The notes under the pieces were generated by a model. It saw only the letters and a program-made list of their open reading frames with translations, was not told where the DNA came from and searched no databases. Positions 20,638-29,572 of a stretch of DNA of 64,000 nucleotides are shown piece by piece. The position numbers and the translations under genes are program-made. The DNA comes from Desulforapulum autotrophicum (lineage in GTDB: Bacteria; Desulfobacterota; Desulfobacteria; Desulfobacterales; Desulfolunaceae): the NCBI GenBank assembly GCA_020723285.1, contig DYJE01000025.1, positions 1 to 64,000 of the forward strand, read 5' to 3'. Positions within the stretch are counted from its first letter, which is position 1. Every line of letters starts with the position of its first letter.

Positions 20638-21522
20638 TCAGAACTGACTGTCCACATCCTTGAGATACTTCCAGGCCCTCATTTTGCACAGATTCGTCAC
20701 GGCGCAATGGCTGGGGAGGATGTCTTCCGGCGTTTCACGGATGTGGGTGAGCAGTTTCACGTATAGATCCTTGTCCTGCTGTCTCACCGCGTAGAACTGG
20801 GCGTAAAGCAGGTAGTGCATCATAAATTTGCTTTCAGAAATTTCAATGGCCTTTTCAAAATGGGCTTTGGCTTTGACGGGGTCTCCACCCGAGGCGTCGG
20901 GCTGGGCCGCGTAGTAGCAGCCCATGATGGTGTGGGGTGTTCCGAAAAAGTAGGTTTCATCCAGTTCCAGAAGGCGCCTGGCCAGGGCTTCGGCTCTGGG
21001 AATTTCCACATAGGTCCTCAAGTCGCCCAGATTGACACGGATATAGTTCAGCCAAGAGAGGGTGGTCCAGAACAGGGGGGCAATATCCCCTTTCTTGATT
21101 TTTTTGACCTTGGCCTCAAATTCCTCGATGGGCAGTTCGAGGTATTCTGCGTATTTTTTCCCGAACAGCGCCCTTAAACCGTAATCACGGCCTTTGAGGT
21201 ACATGCCCCTGGCGCGGACCAGGTCTCCCAGTTCCACAAAAGCGAAGGCATAGGCAAAATAGGCGTTGGCGGCGTGGGTCAGGTATCGTGTGTTGTTGGG
21301 AGACGAATCGATGAGCCCGCTCAATCCCGCCAGGGTGAAGGGCATACTGTCCTTGATGATGGCGATGTCGCAGTTGGCATTGAACGAATCTTTCATCTGG
21401 TCCACGATGGGCGACCCGAGATCGACGGCGAGCCGCCTGTACAGTGAACAGCCCGAAAACGACGCAGTGATAAGGACGGCGGCTAACAGGGGTACGATGG
21501 GAAGACGGAAAAACCGGTTCAT
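20638..21522 (-). CDS. TRAP-associated TatT-type lipoprotein
   Basis: A 294-residue all-helical lipoprotein. ATG 21522 has GGGAG 6 bases upstream and is preferred to TTG 21537. The signal peptide ends in the lipobox SFSGC. Helical repeats follow (THAANAYFAYAFAFVELGDLVRARGMYLKG, AEALARRLLELDETYF, KAKAHFEKAIEIS) as in the TatT family, which in Treponema forms a trimeric TPR-like partner of DctP. The operon position ahead of dctP supports a role in delivering ligand to the TRAP system. Confidence 0.83.
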   Translation of the reverse strand: MNRFFRLPIVPLLAAVLITASFSGCSLYRRLAVDLGSPIVDQMKDSFNANCDIAIIKDSMPFTLAGLSGLIDSSPNNTRYLTHAANAYFAYAFAFVELGDLVRARGMYLKGRDYGLRALFGKKYAEYLELPIEEFEAKVKKIKKGDIAPLFWTTLSWLNYIRVNLGDLRTYVEIPRAEALARRLLELDETYFFGTPHTIMGCYYAAQPDASGGDPVKAKAHFEKAIEISESKFMMHYLLYAQFYAVRQQDKDLYVKLLTHIRETPEDILPSHCAVTNLCKMRAWKYLKDVDSQF

Positions 21523-21559
21523 GTTCAACTCCCGCAACGGAAAAATCAGCAGGTCAACG

Positions 21560-21583
21560 GTCGTCCCCCCGACGGGGGACGAC
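21560..21583. terminator. Strong hairpin between asd and tatT
   Basis: GTCGTCCCCC-CGAC-GGGGGACGAC has perfect 10-base GC-rich arms. It sits between the asd stop (21727) and the tatT start (21522) but has no adjacent T-run on the minus strand. It could act as an attenuator, an mRNA-stabilising structure or a weak terminator. Confidence 0.5.
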
Positions 21584-21726
21584 TTTGTGGATACAGGTGT
21601 AAAGAACGCCCGTTAAACGATTCTGTCGGGCAGATAGTGTTTTTTGATCAGTATTTTGAACACATTGCCCTGTTGCGCCATGTGTGTCAAGGCTTTATCG
21701 TATCACTTTTGTAAAAGGCACCGACT

Positions 21727-22842
21727 TTATCCCAGATGTTCCAGAATGATCCTGAGAATCCGCTTGATGGGCTCGGCGGCACCCCAGAGCAGCTGATCGC
21801 CTACGGTGAACACATTCAGAAATTCAGGCCCCATGTTCATTTTACGGATGCGGCCCACGGGAACGGTGAGTGTTCCGGTCACCGCCGCCGGGGTCAGATG
21901 TTTCACCGATTCTTCACGGGTGTTGGGAACCACTTTCACCCATTCGTTGGCCTCCTGGATCATGCCGAGAATGTCGTCAAGGGGAACGTCGCGTTTCAGT
22001 TTCAGGGTGATGGCCTGGCTGTGGCAGCGCATGGTGCCGATCCGGACACAGGTTCCGTCCACGGGAATAGGTTCTTTCTTCATCAGGATTTTGTTGGTTT
22101 CGGCATACCCTTTCCATTCTTCCTTGGACTGGCCGTTTTCAAGAGGAACATCGATCCAGGGAATCAGGCTGCCTGCAAGGGGCGCTCCGAAAAACTCTTT
22201 GGGAAAACCGTCGTCCCGAAGGGTTCCCGTGATGGTGCGGTCAAGCTCTGCAATGGAGGCGGCGGGATTGTCCAGAATCAGTTTCGACGCACCGTACAAC
22301 GTGCCCATCTGTTTGACCAGTTCCCGCATGTTGTTTGCTCCGGCACCCGAGGCGGCCTGGTAAGTCATGGAACTCATCCATTCCACAAGATCTGCGGCGA
22401 ACAGGCCGCCAAGGCCCATAAGCATCAGACTTACGGTGCAGTTCCCCCCGATATAATCCCTGATGCCGTCCTTGAGGCCCTGGTCGATCACGGCTCGGTT
22501 CACCGGGTCGAGGACGATGATGCTGTCCTTTTCCATGCGGAGTGCGGATGCGGCGTCGACCCAGTACCCTTTCCATCCGGCTTTGCGGATTTCGGGATAG
22601 ACTTTTTTGGTGTAGTCGCCGCCCTGGCAGGTCACCACCACGTCCATCTGCCTGAGTGCCTCGATGTCCATGGCATCTTTGAGCGACGGTGTTTCCCGGC
22701 CGATGTCCGGACCTTTCTGACCCACCTGGGATGTGGTGAAAAAAAACGCTTCGATGCCGTTGAAATCCTGATCCGCCATCATTCTGTCCATGAGGACAGA
22801 GCCCACCATGCCCCGCCATCCCACAAAACCCACTTTCTTCAT
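21727..22842 (-). CDS. asd: Aspartate-semialdehyde dehydrogenase
   Basis: Reduces aspartyl phosphate to aspartate semialdehyde with NADPH, feeding lysine/diaminopimelate, threonine and methionine synthesis. The 371-residue protein is of the E. coli type: [18 protein letters not shown] is the NADP-binding loop, [17 protein letters not shown] holds the catalytic Cys, and IRIG-like [18 protein letters not shown] carries the catalytic His. Length matches the family. It is the last gene of a minus-strand group with a TPR protein 44 bases upstream. Confidence 0.96.
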   Translation of the reverse strand: MKKVGFVGWRGMVGSVLMDRMMADQDFNGIEAFFFTTSQVGQKGPDIGRETPSLKDAMDIEALRQMDVVVTCQGGDYTKKVYPEIRKAGWKGYWVDAASALRMEKDSIIVLDPVNRAVIDQGLKDGIRDYIGGNCTVSLMLMGLGGLFAADLVEWMSSMTYQAASGAGANNMRELVKQMGTLYGASKLILDNPAASIAELDRTITGTLRDDGFPKEFFGAPLAGSLIPWIDVPLENGQSKEEWKGYAETNKILMKKEPIPVDGTCVRIGTMRCHSQAITLKLKRDVPLDDILGMIQEANEWVKVVPNTREESVKHLTPAAVTGTLTVPVGRIRKMNMGPEFLNVFTVGDQLLWGAAEPIKRILRIILEHLG

Positions 22843-22886
22843 GACCTGCTCCTTGATGTTGTTTCCGACCTTTCCGGGGGAAAGGC

Positions 22887-23396
22887 TTATTTGTTGTTGG
22901 TCTGGATGTACTCCAGCAAATCGTTGGCCAGTTTTTCGTCCCTTTTTTTGAGGAACCTGTACTCCTCATATGCATCGCTCAAGTCCATGCAAAGGGCGTA
23001 ACTCATGCCGAGCCGGTGCCTCGCCTTCAGATTTTCAGGCTGGGCAGCCAGAACCTGTTTGTAAGCCTCAACGGCGTTGGCGTGATATTCGGCATTGTTG
23101 TACACGATACCGAGCCTGAAAACCAGTTCCATATTGTCCGGGTATTTTTTTATCAGGTCTTTGTAGACTGAAATGGCCTTCATGTATTTGCGGGACTCGT
23201 TGTGGCATTCGGCGAGAATCATGCCGGCATTGATGTTATCGGGCTGGTTTTTTAGAATTTTTTCCGAGATCCTGGCGGCTTTCGAAAACTCTCCTTTTGA
23301 AAACAGGTCCGCCGCTTCCTCAATGGTGTCCGCAGCCAGGGCATATGACGTGACAAAGAGCAGAAACACAAAAAAAACAAATATGTTACGATTCAT
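22887..23396 (-). CDS. Exported TPR-repeat protein
   Basis: A 169-residue protein. ATG 23396 begins a signal peptide ([21 protein letters not shown]); the longer upstream frame overlaps the STAS-like gene and is rejected. At least three tetratricopeptide repeats follow, for example [32 protein letters not shown] and [32 protein letters not shown]. TPRs mediate protein contacts, here in the periplasm. The start overlaps the preceding gene by 11 bases. Partner unknown. Confidence 0.82.
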   Translation of the reverse strand: MNRNIFVFFVFLLFVTSYALAADTIEEAADLFSKGEFSKAARISEKILKNQPDNINAGMILAECHNESRKYMKAISVYKDLIKKYPDNMELVFRLGIVYNNAEYHANAVEAYKQVLAAQPENLKARHRLGMSYALCMDLSDAYEEYRFLKKRDEKLANDLLEYIQTNNK

Positions 23397-23778
23397 GGTC
23401 AGCTCTTCGTAGCTCCTCCTCATCCAGGATATTTTCCGCCTCTTCAAGGGTATGGGCAGGTCTGGCCCGGTAGCCCAGGGCTCGGCTTCCCTGTTCCATT
23501 TTCATCTGGGATATCTTGTTTTTCTTGGAAACCACCCGGACGACTTTGGACATCCCCGCGTCGATCAGCCCCCCCATGATCAGTTCCATGGTAAACATCT
23601 GTTTTTCCGAATACGTGATGTCCATGTTCCGGATATCCACAAGGCAGGTAAATCCGGGTTTCAGGCTTCCGGCGCAATGGGTGATTTCCTTGACAAGCCC
23701 TCGGATGTCGGTATCCGCCATCTTTCCCAGCGTAATATACAATCTGTTTTTTGCGATATTTGCTTTAATCATATACAT
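23386..23778 (-). CDS. STAS-like small regulatory-type protein
   Basis: A 130-residue cytosolic alpha/beta protein. The N-terminal half resembles STAS/SpoIIAA-like folds: RLYITLGKMADTDIRGLVKEI, a central strand FTCLVDIRNMDITYS and a following helix. I see no conserved phosphorylatable Ser at the usual anti-sigma-antagonist position, so a partner-switching role is uncertain. GAGGA precedes the ATG. It overlaps the TPR gene and heads the group that ends with asd. Confidence 0.6.
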   Translation of the reverse strand: MYMIKANIAKNRLYITLGKMADTDIRGLVKEITHCAGSLKPGFTCLVDIRNMDITYSEKQMFTMELIMGGLIDAGMSKVVRVVSKKNKISQMKMEQGSRALGYRARPAHTLEEAENILDEEELRRADHES

Positions 23779-24076
23779 AATTCATGCAATCCTCACCATA
23801 ACCTCATTCGCAGCAGAGAATACAATGAGATAAAAACGTCATTGGACAAAATCACGGCGCACTCAACAACGGCCGCTATGTCACGCGAATCAAAAAAAAG
23901 GAAATACTCTAATTATATGAAGGATGCCACATTAGTATACTTTTCCTGCATCTGTCAATCATCAATCACGGTTCGGCAGTGAAATCAACGGCAACGTTCC
24001 GCCGACGACCCGGTTCAGCGGCATGGGCGGCTCTTTTCCAGGTTTACTTTTTATCAGGAATTGGATAGACACGGTC

Positions 24077-24700
24077 ATGGCCGCACGACTTAAATCATTC
24101 CTTCTTTTCTTCTCTCTCGCTTACCTGACGGTTTACGCTCCGGTCATGACCGTGGCTTATTCCCCGTTCTGGTATCGCTTCGGGTGTGTATTGCACGGGC
24201 GCTGTGACTGGGTTGGAGAAGAAAATGCCCGAGCAGGGATAAGGGAGCTTGCAGACTTCATGCGTCATGAAGAAGAGTATTTACCGTCCCCGTTCTGGAC
24301 CGGCAAGGAAAAAAACCATCTGGCGGAAGTCCGTCGCATGCTCGACGTCTTGACGATGCTCACAGTCCCGTCGCTTGTGATTCTGGGTGTTTTATTCGAC
24401 CGGCGGCGACTTCGACGCCTGTGCCTCGCCAACATGATTCTGGTGATGTCACCGCTGCTCGTGCTTCCGTTTTTCAAATATTTCTGGCGTCATGTGTTTC
24501 ATCCCCTTCTTTTTTCCAACAAACACTGGCTGAACACCCCCGCGGATTTTTCGTATTACATCCTTCCGAGGGTTTTCTTTATGTACACACTGATATATAT
24601 CGTCGTTTCGGCGCTTGTGATCAATATCACGGTTTACGTTCTGTTGACGCCCAGATGCCGGGGCTTTTCCCGGCCCATGACCGGAGCCCCCGGGTCATGA
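24077..24700 (+). CDS. DUF1461/TIGR01906-like integral membrane protein
   Basis: A 207-residue membrane protein with about four helices (around 5-28, 95-120, 125-145 and 175-200). It resembles the DUF1461 family, with a pre-helix segment KEKNHLAEVRRMLDVLTML and the pattern FFKYFWRHVFHPLLFSNKHW followed by an acidic-aromatic PADF and LPRVFF. Function of the family is unknown. The start is uncertain: an upstream ATG at 24023 lacks a ribosome-binding site, and ATG 24077 places the first helix at the N-terminus. Confidence 0.65.
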   Translation: MAARLKSFLLFFSLAYLTVYAPVMTVAYSPFWYRFGCVLHGRCDWVGEENARAGIRELADFMRHEEEYLPSPFWTGKEKNHLAEVRRMLDVLTMLTVPSLVILGVLFDRRRLRRLCLANMILVMSPLLVLPFFKYFWRHVFHPLLFSNKHWLNTPADFSYYILPRVFFMYTLIYIVVSALVINITVYVLLTPRCRGFSRPMTGAPGS

Positions 24701-24876
24701 TCGTTTTTTTACGTTGCAGCCTTTATTTTTTTACATTATATGTCAATGAGTTCCATGACGGGTTACCATGAGCGGTGTCCGCCGTATCAGCCAGCATCCG
24801 TTTGAATGTTCATATGACACGTCCCAGAAAGGCACCACCGGAATAAACAGTCAACCATCATATTCGGAGAATAAAC

Positions 24877-25986
24877 GTGGAATTGTTTGCCACAACACGG
24901 AAAACCCTGGAAGAAGACGGATGGCTTCCCGGTTCGTTCGATGTTCAGGAAGGCCACGGTGAAGCGGAAAAAATAAAGATTTCGGCCGTTCATTTTGTGG
25001 AAAACGTGCTTGATTTCAACCCTGACGCCACGGAACAGATCGACCTGAGGGACAAGCATCTGTCATCGGTTGAGCATCTGGGCGGCAAAGCAAGAAACGC
25101 CAGTCTCAAACTGATCCGCCAGATCCGGGATCATTTCCCCGTGATCGAAAAACAGCTGGACGGGAGATCCTGGCTGTCGTCCAATGTCAACGCGGTCGAG
25201 GCTCTCGCCCAGGAACTCGATCCGTATCTCAATCAATTCAGGGATGATGGCCTACCCGGTTTTCTCGACCGCTTCCGTTTTATACGCACCCCGGCAAGAC
25301 GGTTTTACTCCCGCTTCGACGCACGGAAAAACGCCGCGGTCGAACTGGTGGTGTCCCTTGAAAAAATCTCCGATGTTTTTGAAAAAGACATCGAACTGTT
25401 CAAAGCTCAGATCAGGAATCTTTCCGAGGTGTGCCACGGAATCGGGAAGAATGTCTTTCTCGGCCGCCTGATCCGGAAGGGGCTGCAAAAGACCCTTGAA
25501 AAAGATCTTTTTAACGAAGACCCCCGCCGTGAATTCATTGAAAAAGAGCAGATCCCCCGTTTGAAAAACAGGCTGGCCAACCTTCGACTTCAGCTGGACC
25601 TCAACAGGGCCTACCTGACATCCCTGACCGTCATTCTGGTCAACACGGAAATCCTGTATAAAGCTTTGTCAACCCTTGGAGAAAACCTGGTTTCCGCTTT
25701 CAATCTGGGCGCTGGAATGGCCGGCGATAGAATCGGAGGTGCTGTTCAGCTTATTGACGGCCCGTGTGAACATGACATGCCCAGGACCCTCGAAAGTCTG
25801 TCGGCGTCGTTCAAGCGGGTAAGCGGAGGGGCGCTGGCCATCAGAGGTTTCATGAAAGATTCCCTTGAAGCTTTCAGGGAGTCCACCGACGGACTTTGCC
25901 AGCTTCAGCAGGATGTGGATGAATCGTTTCAGGCGGCCAAGGTGGCGGACCTGAGCACAACATCCAAAGATGGAGAAGGGCTCTAA
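24877..25986 (+). CDS. Large all-helical cytosolic protein, unknown function
   Basis: A 369-residue protein with no signal peptide or membrane helix and predicted to be mostly alpha-helical, with many charged heptad-like stretches. The segment IPRLKNRLANLRLQLDLNRAYLTSLTVILVNTEILYKALSTLGENL faintly recalls TelA (toxic-anion resistance) proteins, but the match is too weak for a call. The ATG follows GGAG by 7 bases. The 3' end overlaps the convergent small membrane-protein gene by 4 bases. Confidence 0.6.
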   Translation: MELFATTRKTLEEDGWLPGSFDVQEGHGEAEKIKISAVHFVENVLDFNPDATEQIDLRDKHLSSVEHLGGKARNASLKLIRQIRDHFPVIEKQLDGRSWLSSNVNAVEALAQELDPYLNQFRDDGLPGFLDRFRFIRTPARRFYSRFDARKNAAVELVVSLEKISDVFEKDIELFKAQIRNLSEVCHGIGKNVFLGRLIRKGLQKTLEKDLFNEDPRREFIEKEQIPRLKNRLANLRLQLDLNRAYLTSLTVILVNTEILYKALSTLGENLVSAFNLGAGMAGDRIGGAVQLIDGPCEHDMPRTLESLSASFKRVSGGALAIRGFMKDSLEAFRESTDGLCQLQQDVDESFQAAKVADLSTTSKDGEGL

Positions 25987-26228
25987 TCCATATAGAAGCT
26001 CAGAATCTGCCGTGCGGAAGAAAAAATAACGAGCGCTGACAAAACGCCGAGAAGCAGGGGAACCCAGACGAAACGGTTGTAAGCCGGGTTCACCAGAGCC
26101 ACGGAAACACCCACCCCGCTGAAAAGAAGGGTGAGGGTGGTGAACACGATCAGCGTGTAACACACCCCTTTTGTTTCATACCAGGGCACGATCACTTTTC
26201 TGAAAACCGGATTAGGGTCTAAGCTCAT
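25983..26228 (-). CDS. Small two-helix membrane protein, unknown function
   Basis: An 81-residue protein with ATG 26228 preceded by GAGGA at a spacing of 8 bases. The longer open frame to 26492 is rejected because it lacks a start signal and overlaps the nrdD control region. Two hydrophobic helices (about 18-42 and 50-72) are separated by a short loop, and the N-terminus VFRKVIVPWYETK is basic. No family recognised. Confidence 0.6.
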   Translation of the reverse strand: MSLDPNPVFRKVIVPWYETKGVCYTLIVFTTLTLLFSGVGVSVALVNPAYNRFVWVPLLLGVLSALVIFSSARQILSFYMD

Positions 26229-26653
26229 GTCGAAATCCTCATCATGTTTTAACGGTGCAGACCGATACATTCCGGCAACGATCATGCGGGACAGCGGAAA
26301 AAAAAGCAACGGTTTTGGCGTTCCTGCCCCCTGTTTTTCATATAAGGCATCCGCCCCCCGAACAGCCTTGGACCCAGTCGCGGCAGATAGCGAAGGGCCG
26401 GGTTCAGCCCCCCACATATTGAAATTCCTTCTTGACACATGACAATATCTTGTGCAATTGTATCTCAACTTCTGGATATACGTATCACACAATCAAGCCC
26501 GTGTCCGTGAGACGGACAGATCAGCGCGCCATACCCTTTCAGCCTTTTTTCATGAGGCCGTGAAACAAGGGTATGATGTTTTTTAAGGTTAGGGTTTCAA
26601 AAAAACAGGTTCGGGTCAGGCGGCTCAAACCATTAAAAAAAAGGGGATGACCA
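26229..26653. other. nrdD control region
   Basis: About 425 bases between the small membrane-protein gene and nrdD. It holds two NrdR-like boxes (26440-26486), a short hairpin GTCCGT-GAG-ACGGAC at 26503-26517 and a leader ending in AAGGGGA before the TTG start. No gene is supported here. Confidence 0.55.
26440..26486 (+). promoter_or_regulatory. Tandem NrdR-like boxes
   Basis: Box 1 (26440-26455) reads TGACAATATCTTGTGC, 12 or so of 16 positions matching the NrdR consensus acaCwAtATaTwgtgt. A weaker second match, TCTGGATATACGTATC (26471-26486), begins exactly 31 bases further on. Tandem boxes about three helical turns apart are how NrdR recognises ribonucleotide reductase promoters. The spacing makes the degenerate second box more credible. 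Confidence 0.55.
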
Positions 26654-28732
26654 TTGTTTGACACCATCATCAAACGCAACGGACATGTGGCCGAATTCGA
26701 TTCGTCCAAAATCACCAACGCCATCAGCACCGCCGGTAAAGCCACCGGTGAGTTTGGAGAACGTGAAGCCAAAAAGCTGACATTGCGGGTTCTCACCCTG
26801 GCCCACGAGCTCAGGATCGGTCCACAGCCCGAAGTTGAGGAAATCCAGGACATCGTGGAGCGCGTGCTGCTTGACTCCCCCTACCACAAGACCGCCAAAG
26901 CCTACATCCTGTACCGTGAGCAGAGGACCCAGATCCGAAACATCACCATCAAGGCCAACACGGACCTGATGGACAACTACATCAAGAAGCTCGACTGGAA
27001 AATCAAGGAAAACAGTAATATGAGCTACTCACTCCAGGGGCTCAACAACTACATCTCCTCGGACATCACCTCGGAATACTGGCTGAACCGGATCTATCCC
27101 GGCGATGTCCGTGACGCCCACAACAACGGAGACATCCACATCCACGACCTCAGCCTCCTGTCGGTGTACTGCGTGGGCTGGGACCTCCAGGATCTTTTGA
27201 TGGTGGGTTTCAAGGGTGTATCCGGCAAGGTGGAAAGCGCGCCGCCCGTGCATCTCCGCGCCGCCCTGGGGCAGATCGTGAATTTCTTCTACACCCTTCA
27301 GGGAGAAGCCGCCGGAGCCCAGGCCATTTCCAATTTCGACACCCTCCTTGCGCCCTTTGTCCGTTTTGACAACCTGTCGTTCAAACAGGTGAAACAGGCC
27401 ATGCAGGAATTCGTGTTCAACATCAACATCCCCACACGTGTGGGTTTCCAGACGCCGTTCACCAACATCACCATGGATCTCTGTCCCCCGTCGATCCTCA
27501 AAGACCAGCCGGTGATGCATGGAGGATCGTTCAGAGAGGAAACCTACGGGGAATTCCAGGCTGAAATGGACGTCATCAACCGGGCCTTCGCCGAAGTGAT
27601 GATGGAAGGCGACGCCAAAGGCCGTGTGTTCACCTTCCCCATCCCCACGTACAACGTCACCAAGGATTTCGACTGGGACAACCCCAATCTGGACATGATC
27701 TGGAAAATGACCGGAAAATACGGCATCCCCTATTTTTCAAATTTCGTGAATTCCGACATGAACCCCGATGACGCGAGATCCATGTGCTGCCGGCTCCGGC
27801 TGGACAACCGGGAGCTGAAAAAACGCGGGGGCGGTCTTTTCGGTGCCAACCCCCTCACAGGCTCCATTGGCGTGGTGACCCTGAACCTTCCGAGAATAGG
27901 CCATCTTGCCGTGACGGAAGAGGATTTTTTCAAACGTCTGAACCGGGTGATCAAAATTGCCGCCGAAAGCCTTTCCATCAAACGGAAAGTGCTGGAAGAA
28001 TTCACGGAGAAAAACCTCTACCCCTATTCCAAATTTTACTTGAGGAACATCAAGGAACGGACGGGCATCTACTGGAAAAACCATTTTTCCACCATCGGCA
28101 TCATCGGCATGCACGAGGCCTGTCAGAATTTCCTGGGTGAAGGTATCGCCACGGAAAACGGCTATGCCTTTGCCGTGAAAGTGATGGATTACATCAGGGG
28201 CCGCATGGAGGAAATCCAGCAAGACACCGGCGACATCTTCAACCTGGAAGCCACCCCGGCCGAAGGCACGGGATACCGCCTGGCCATGATGGACAGGCGG
28301 CGCCATCCCGGATCATGCTTTGCCAACGGCGACAGCGAAAACCCCTTCTACACCAACTCCACCCATCTGCCGGTGAACTATTCCGACGATGTGTTCGAGG
28401 TGCTCAGCCTTCAGGACGAACTCCAGACCAAATACACCGGCGGAACGGTTCTCCACCTGTTCTTGGGGGAAGAGGTCAGCGATGTGGAATCGGTGAAATC
28501 TTTCGTGAAAAAGGTGTCCGGAAATTACCGGCTGCCCTATTTCACGCTGAGCCCCACCTTCAGCGTCTGTCCGGACCACGGATACATCAGGGGTGAAATT
28601 TCCGCCTGCCCGGATTGCGGAGAGGAAACGGAAGTCTATTCCAGGGTCGTGGGCTACCTGCGCCCCGTTCAGCAGTGGAACGACGGGAAACGCTGCGAAT
28701 TTGACATGAGGAAGACGTTCAAGGTGGCGTAG
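26654..28732 (+). CDS. nrdD: Anaerobic ribonucleoside-triphosphate reductase (class III)
   Basis: Makes deoxyribonucleotides without oxygen using a glycyl radical. The 692-residue protein has an ATP-cone allosteric domain (about 1-90, IIKRNGHVAEFDSSKI), the ten-stranded barrel, a zinc site made by CPDHG and CPDCG near the C-terminus, and the glycyl-radical motif RVVGYL. The start is a TTG with AAGGGGA 7 bases upstream; I see no better in-frame start. Its activase gene nrdG lies about 800 bases downstream, separated by a toxin-antitoxin pair. NrdR-like boxes lie upstream and a terminator downstream. Confidence 0.96.
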   Translation: MFDTIIKRNGHVAEFDSSKITNAISTAGKATGEFGEREAKKLTLRVLTLAHELRIGPQPEVEEIQDIVERVLLDSPYHKTAKAYILYREQRTQIRNITIKANTDLMDNYIKKLDWKIKENSNMSYSLQGLNNYISSDITSEYWLNRIYPGDVRDAHNNGDIHIHDLSLLSVYCVGWDLQDLLMVGFKGVSGKVESAPPVHLRAALGQIVNFFYTLQGEAAGAQAISNFDTLLAPFVRFDNLSFKQVKQAMQEFVFNINIPTRVGFQTPFTNITMDLCPPSILKDQPVMHGGSFREETYGEFQAEMDVINRAFAEVMMEGDAKGRVFTFPIPTYNVTKDFDWDNPNLDMIWKMTGKYGIPYFSNFVNSDMNPDDARSMCCRLRLDNRELKKRGGGLFGANPLTGSIGVVTLNLPRIGHLAVTEEDFFKRLNRVIKIAAESLSIKRKVLEEFTEKNLYPYSKFYLRNIKERTGIYWKNHFSTIGIIGMHEACQNFLGEGIATENGYAFAVKVMDYIRGRMEEIQQDTGDIFNLEATPAEGTGYRLAMMDRRRHPGSCFANGDSENPFYTNSTHLPVNYSDDVFEVLSLQDELQTKYTGGTVLHLFLGEEVSDVESVKSFVKKVSGNYRLPYFTLSPTFSVCPDHGYIRGEISACPDCGEETEVYSRVVGYLRPVQQWNDGKRCEFDMRKTFKVA

Positions 28733-28770
28733 ACGTCGAAAAACGAACAATCCAATGAAAAGGTGGGAAG

Positions 28771-28806
28771 ACCCGGGGTTGTCCCATGTGTGTCAACCGG
28801 GTTTTT
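28771..28806 (+). terminator. Terminator after nrdD
   Basis: ACCCGG(GG)TTG pairs with CAACCGGGT across a 12-base loop, followed by TTTTT. It lies about 40 bases after the nrdD stop, so nrdG probably depends on a separate promoter or readthrough. Confidence 0.6.
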
Positions 28807-28836
28807 CAGCTTGCCATGTCCTTGTCGCTCGTTTTA

Positions 28837-28856
28837 TAATCTTACCTGTAAGATTA
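28837..28856. promoter_or_regulatory. Palindromic operator of the toxin-antitoxin pair
   Basis: TAATCTTAC-CT-GTAAGATTA is a perfect palindrome with 9-base arms. It ends 24 bases before the antitoxin ATG, overlapping the expected promoter. AbrB-type antitoxins usually autorepress through such sites, alone or with the toxin. Confidence 0.65.
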
Positions 28857-28880
28857 AAAACAGAGATAAGGGAGGTCCTT

Positions 28881-29147
28881 ATGGAAAGTGTATCGACAAC
28901 GCGAATGTCTTCGAAGGGTCAGGTGGTTATCCCCGAAAACATTCGCAAACAACTCAATTTAAAAACAGGCGCACAATTTGTCGTGCTCGGTGAAAATGAT
29001 GTGATCATCCTGAAAAGCATCGCGGTTCCGTCCATGGATGAGTTTGATGAACTTATTGCGTCAGCAAGGCGACAAGGGAAAGAGGCCCAAATAAAGAATA
29101 CGGATATCCGTGAAGCCGTTTCAGCCGTTCGTGGCATGAAAAAATGA
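28881..29147 (+). CDS. AbrB/SpoVT-type antitoxin (VapB-like)
   Basis: An 88-residue DNA-binding antitoxin. ATG 28881 has GGGAGG 5 bases upstream; the longer frame from 28755 runs through the nrdD terminator and is rejected. Residues 6-50 are a swapped-hairpin AbrB domain (TTRMSSKGQVVIPENIRKQL, then GAQFVVLGENDVIILK). The charged C-terminal part should wrap the toxin. The stop overlaps the toxin start as ATGA, so the two are translationally coupled. Confidence 0.9.
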   Translation: MESVSTTRMSSKGQVVIPENIRKQLNLKTGAQFVVLGENDVIILKSIAVPSMDEFDELIASARRQGKEAQIKNTDIREAVSAVRGMKK

Positions 29148-29572
29148 ACATTGTCCTCGATACCAATGTTTTTGTATCAGGTATTTTTTTCAACGGCCCT
29201 CCTTCAGTTATTCTCAAAGCCTGGAGAAAAGGGGCCATAGAGATCCTTCTTTCACAAGACATCCTTGATGAATATCAGCGTGTCTCCCATGAATTGTCAG
29301 TAAAATTTCCTCCTGTCGATATTGACGCAGTTGTTGATTTTGTAAAAATTCATGGGGTTACCGTTGACACAAGCCATATTGACATTTCAGTATGCGAAGA
29401 TCCGGATGATGACAAATTCATCGAATACACCGTTGCAGGAGATTGTAGAGTTATCGTCAGCGGTGATAAGCATCTGTTAAAACTGACCGGCTATAGGGGT
29501 ATTGAAGTCTTAACCCCCAGAAACTTTAAAGAAAAATACATTACCAACCATGATCCTCGGCGGCCTGATTAA
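29144..29572 (+). CDS. PIN-domain toxin (COG1569-like)
   Basis: A 142-residue predicted ribonuclease. The acidic metal-binding residues are visible: Asp6 in IVLDTNVFVSG, Glu in ILDEYQRV, Asp residues in CEDPDDDKFIE and Asp in IVSGDKHLL. Length matches this PIN subgroup. It cleaves RNA unless held by the AbrB-type antitoxin encoded just upstream. Its 3' end overlaps the nrdG start by 23 bases, so toxin translation runs into nrdG. The base composition is AT-richer than nrdD and nrdG, which suggests insertion between them. Confidence 0.88.
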   Translation: MNIVLDTNVFVSGIFFNGPPSVILKAWRKGAIEILLSQDILDEYQRVSHELSVKFPPVDIDAVVDFVKIHGVTVDTSHIDISVCEDPDDDKFIEYTVAGDCRVIVSGDKHLLKLTGYRGIEVLTPRNFKEKYITNHDPRRPD

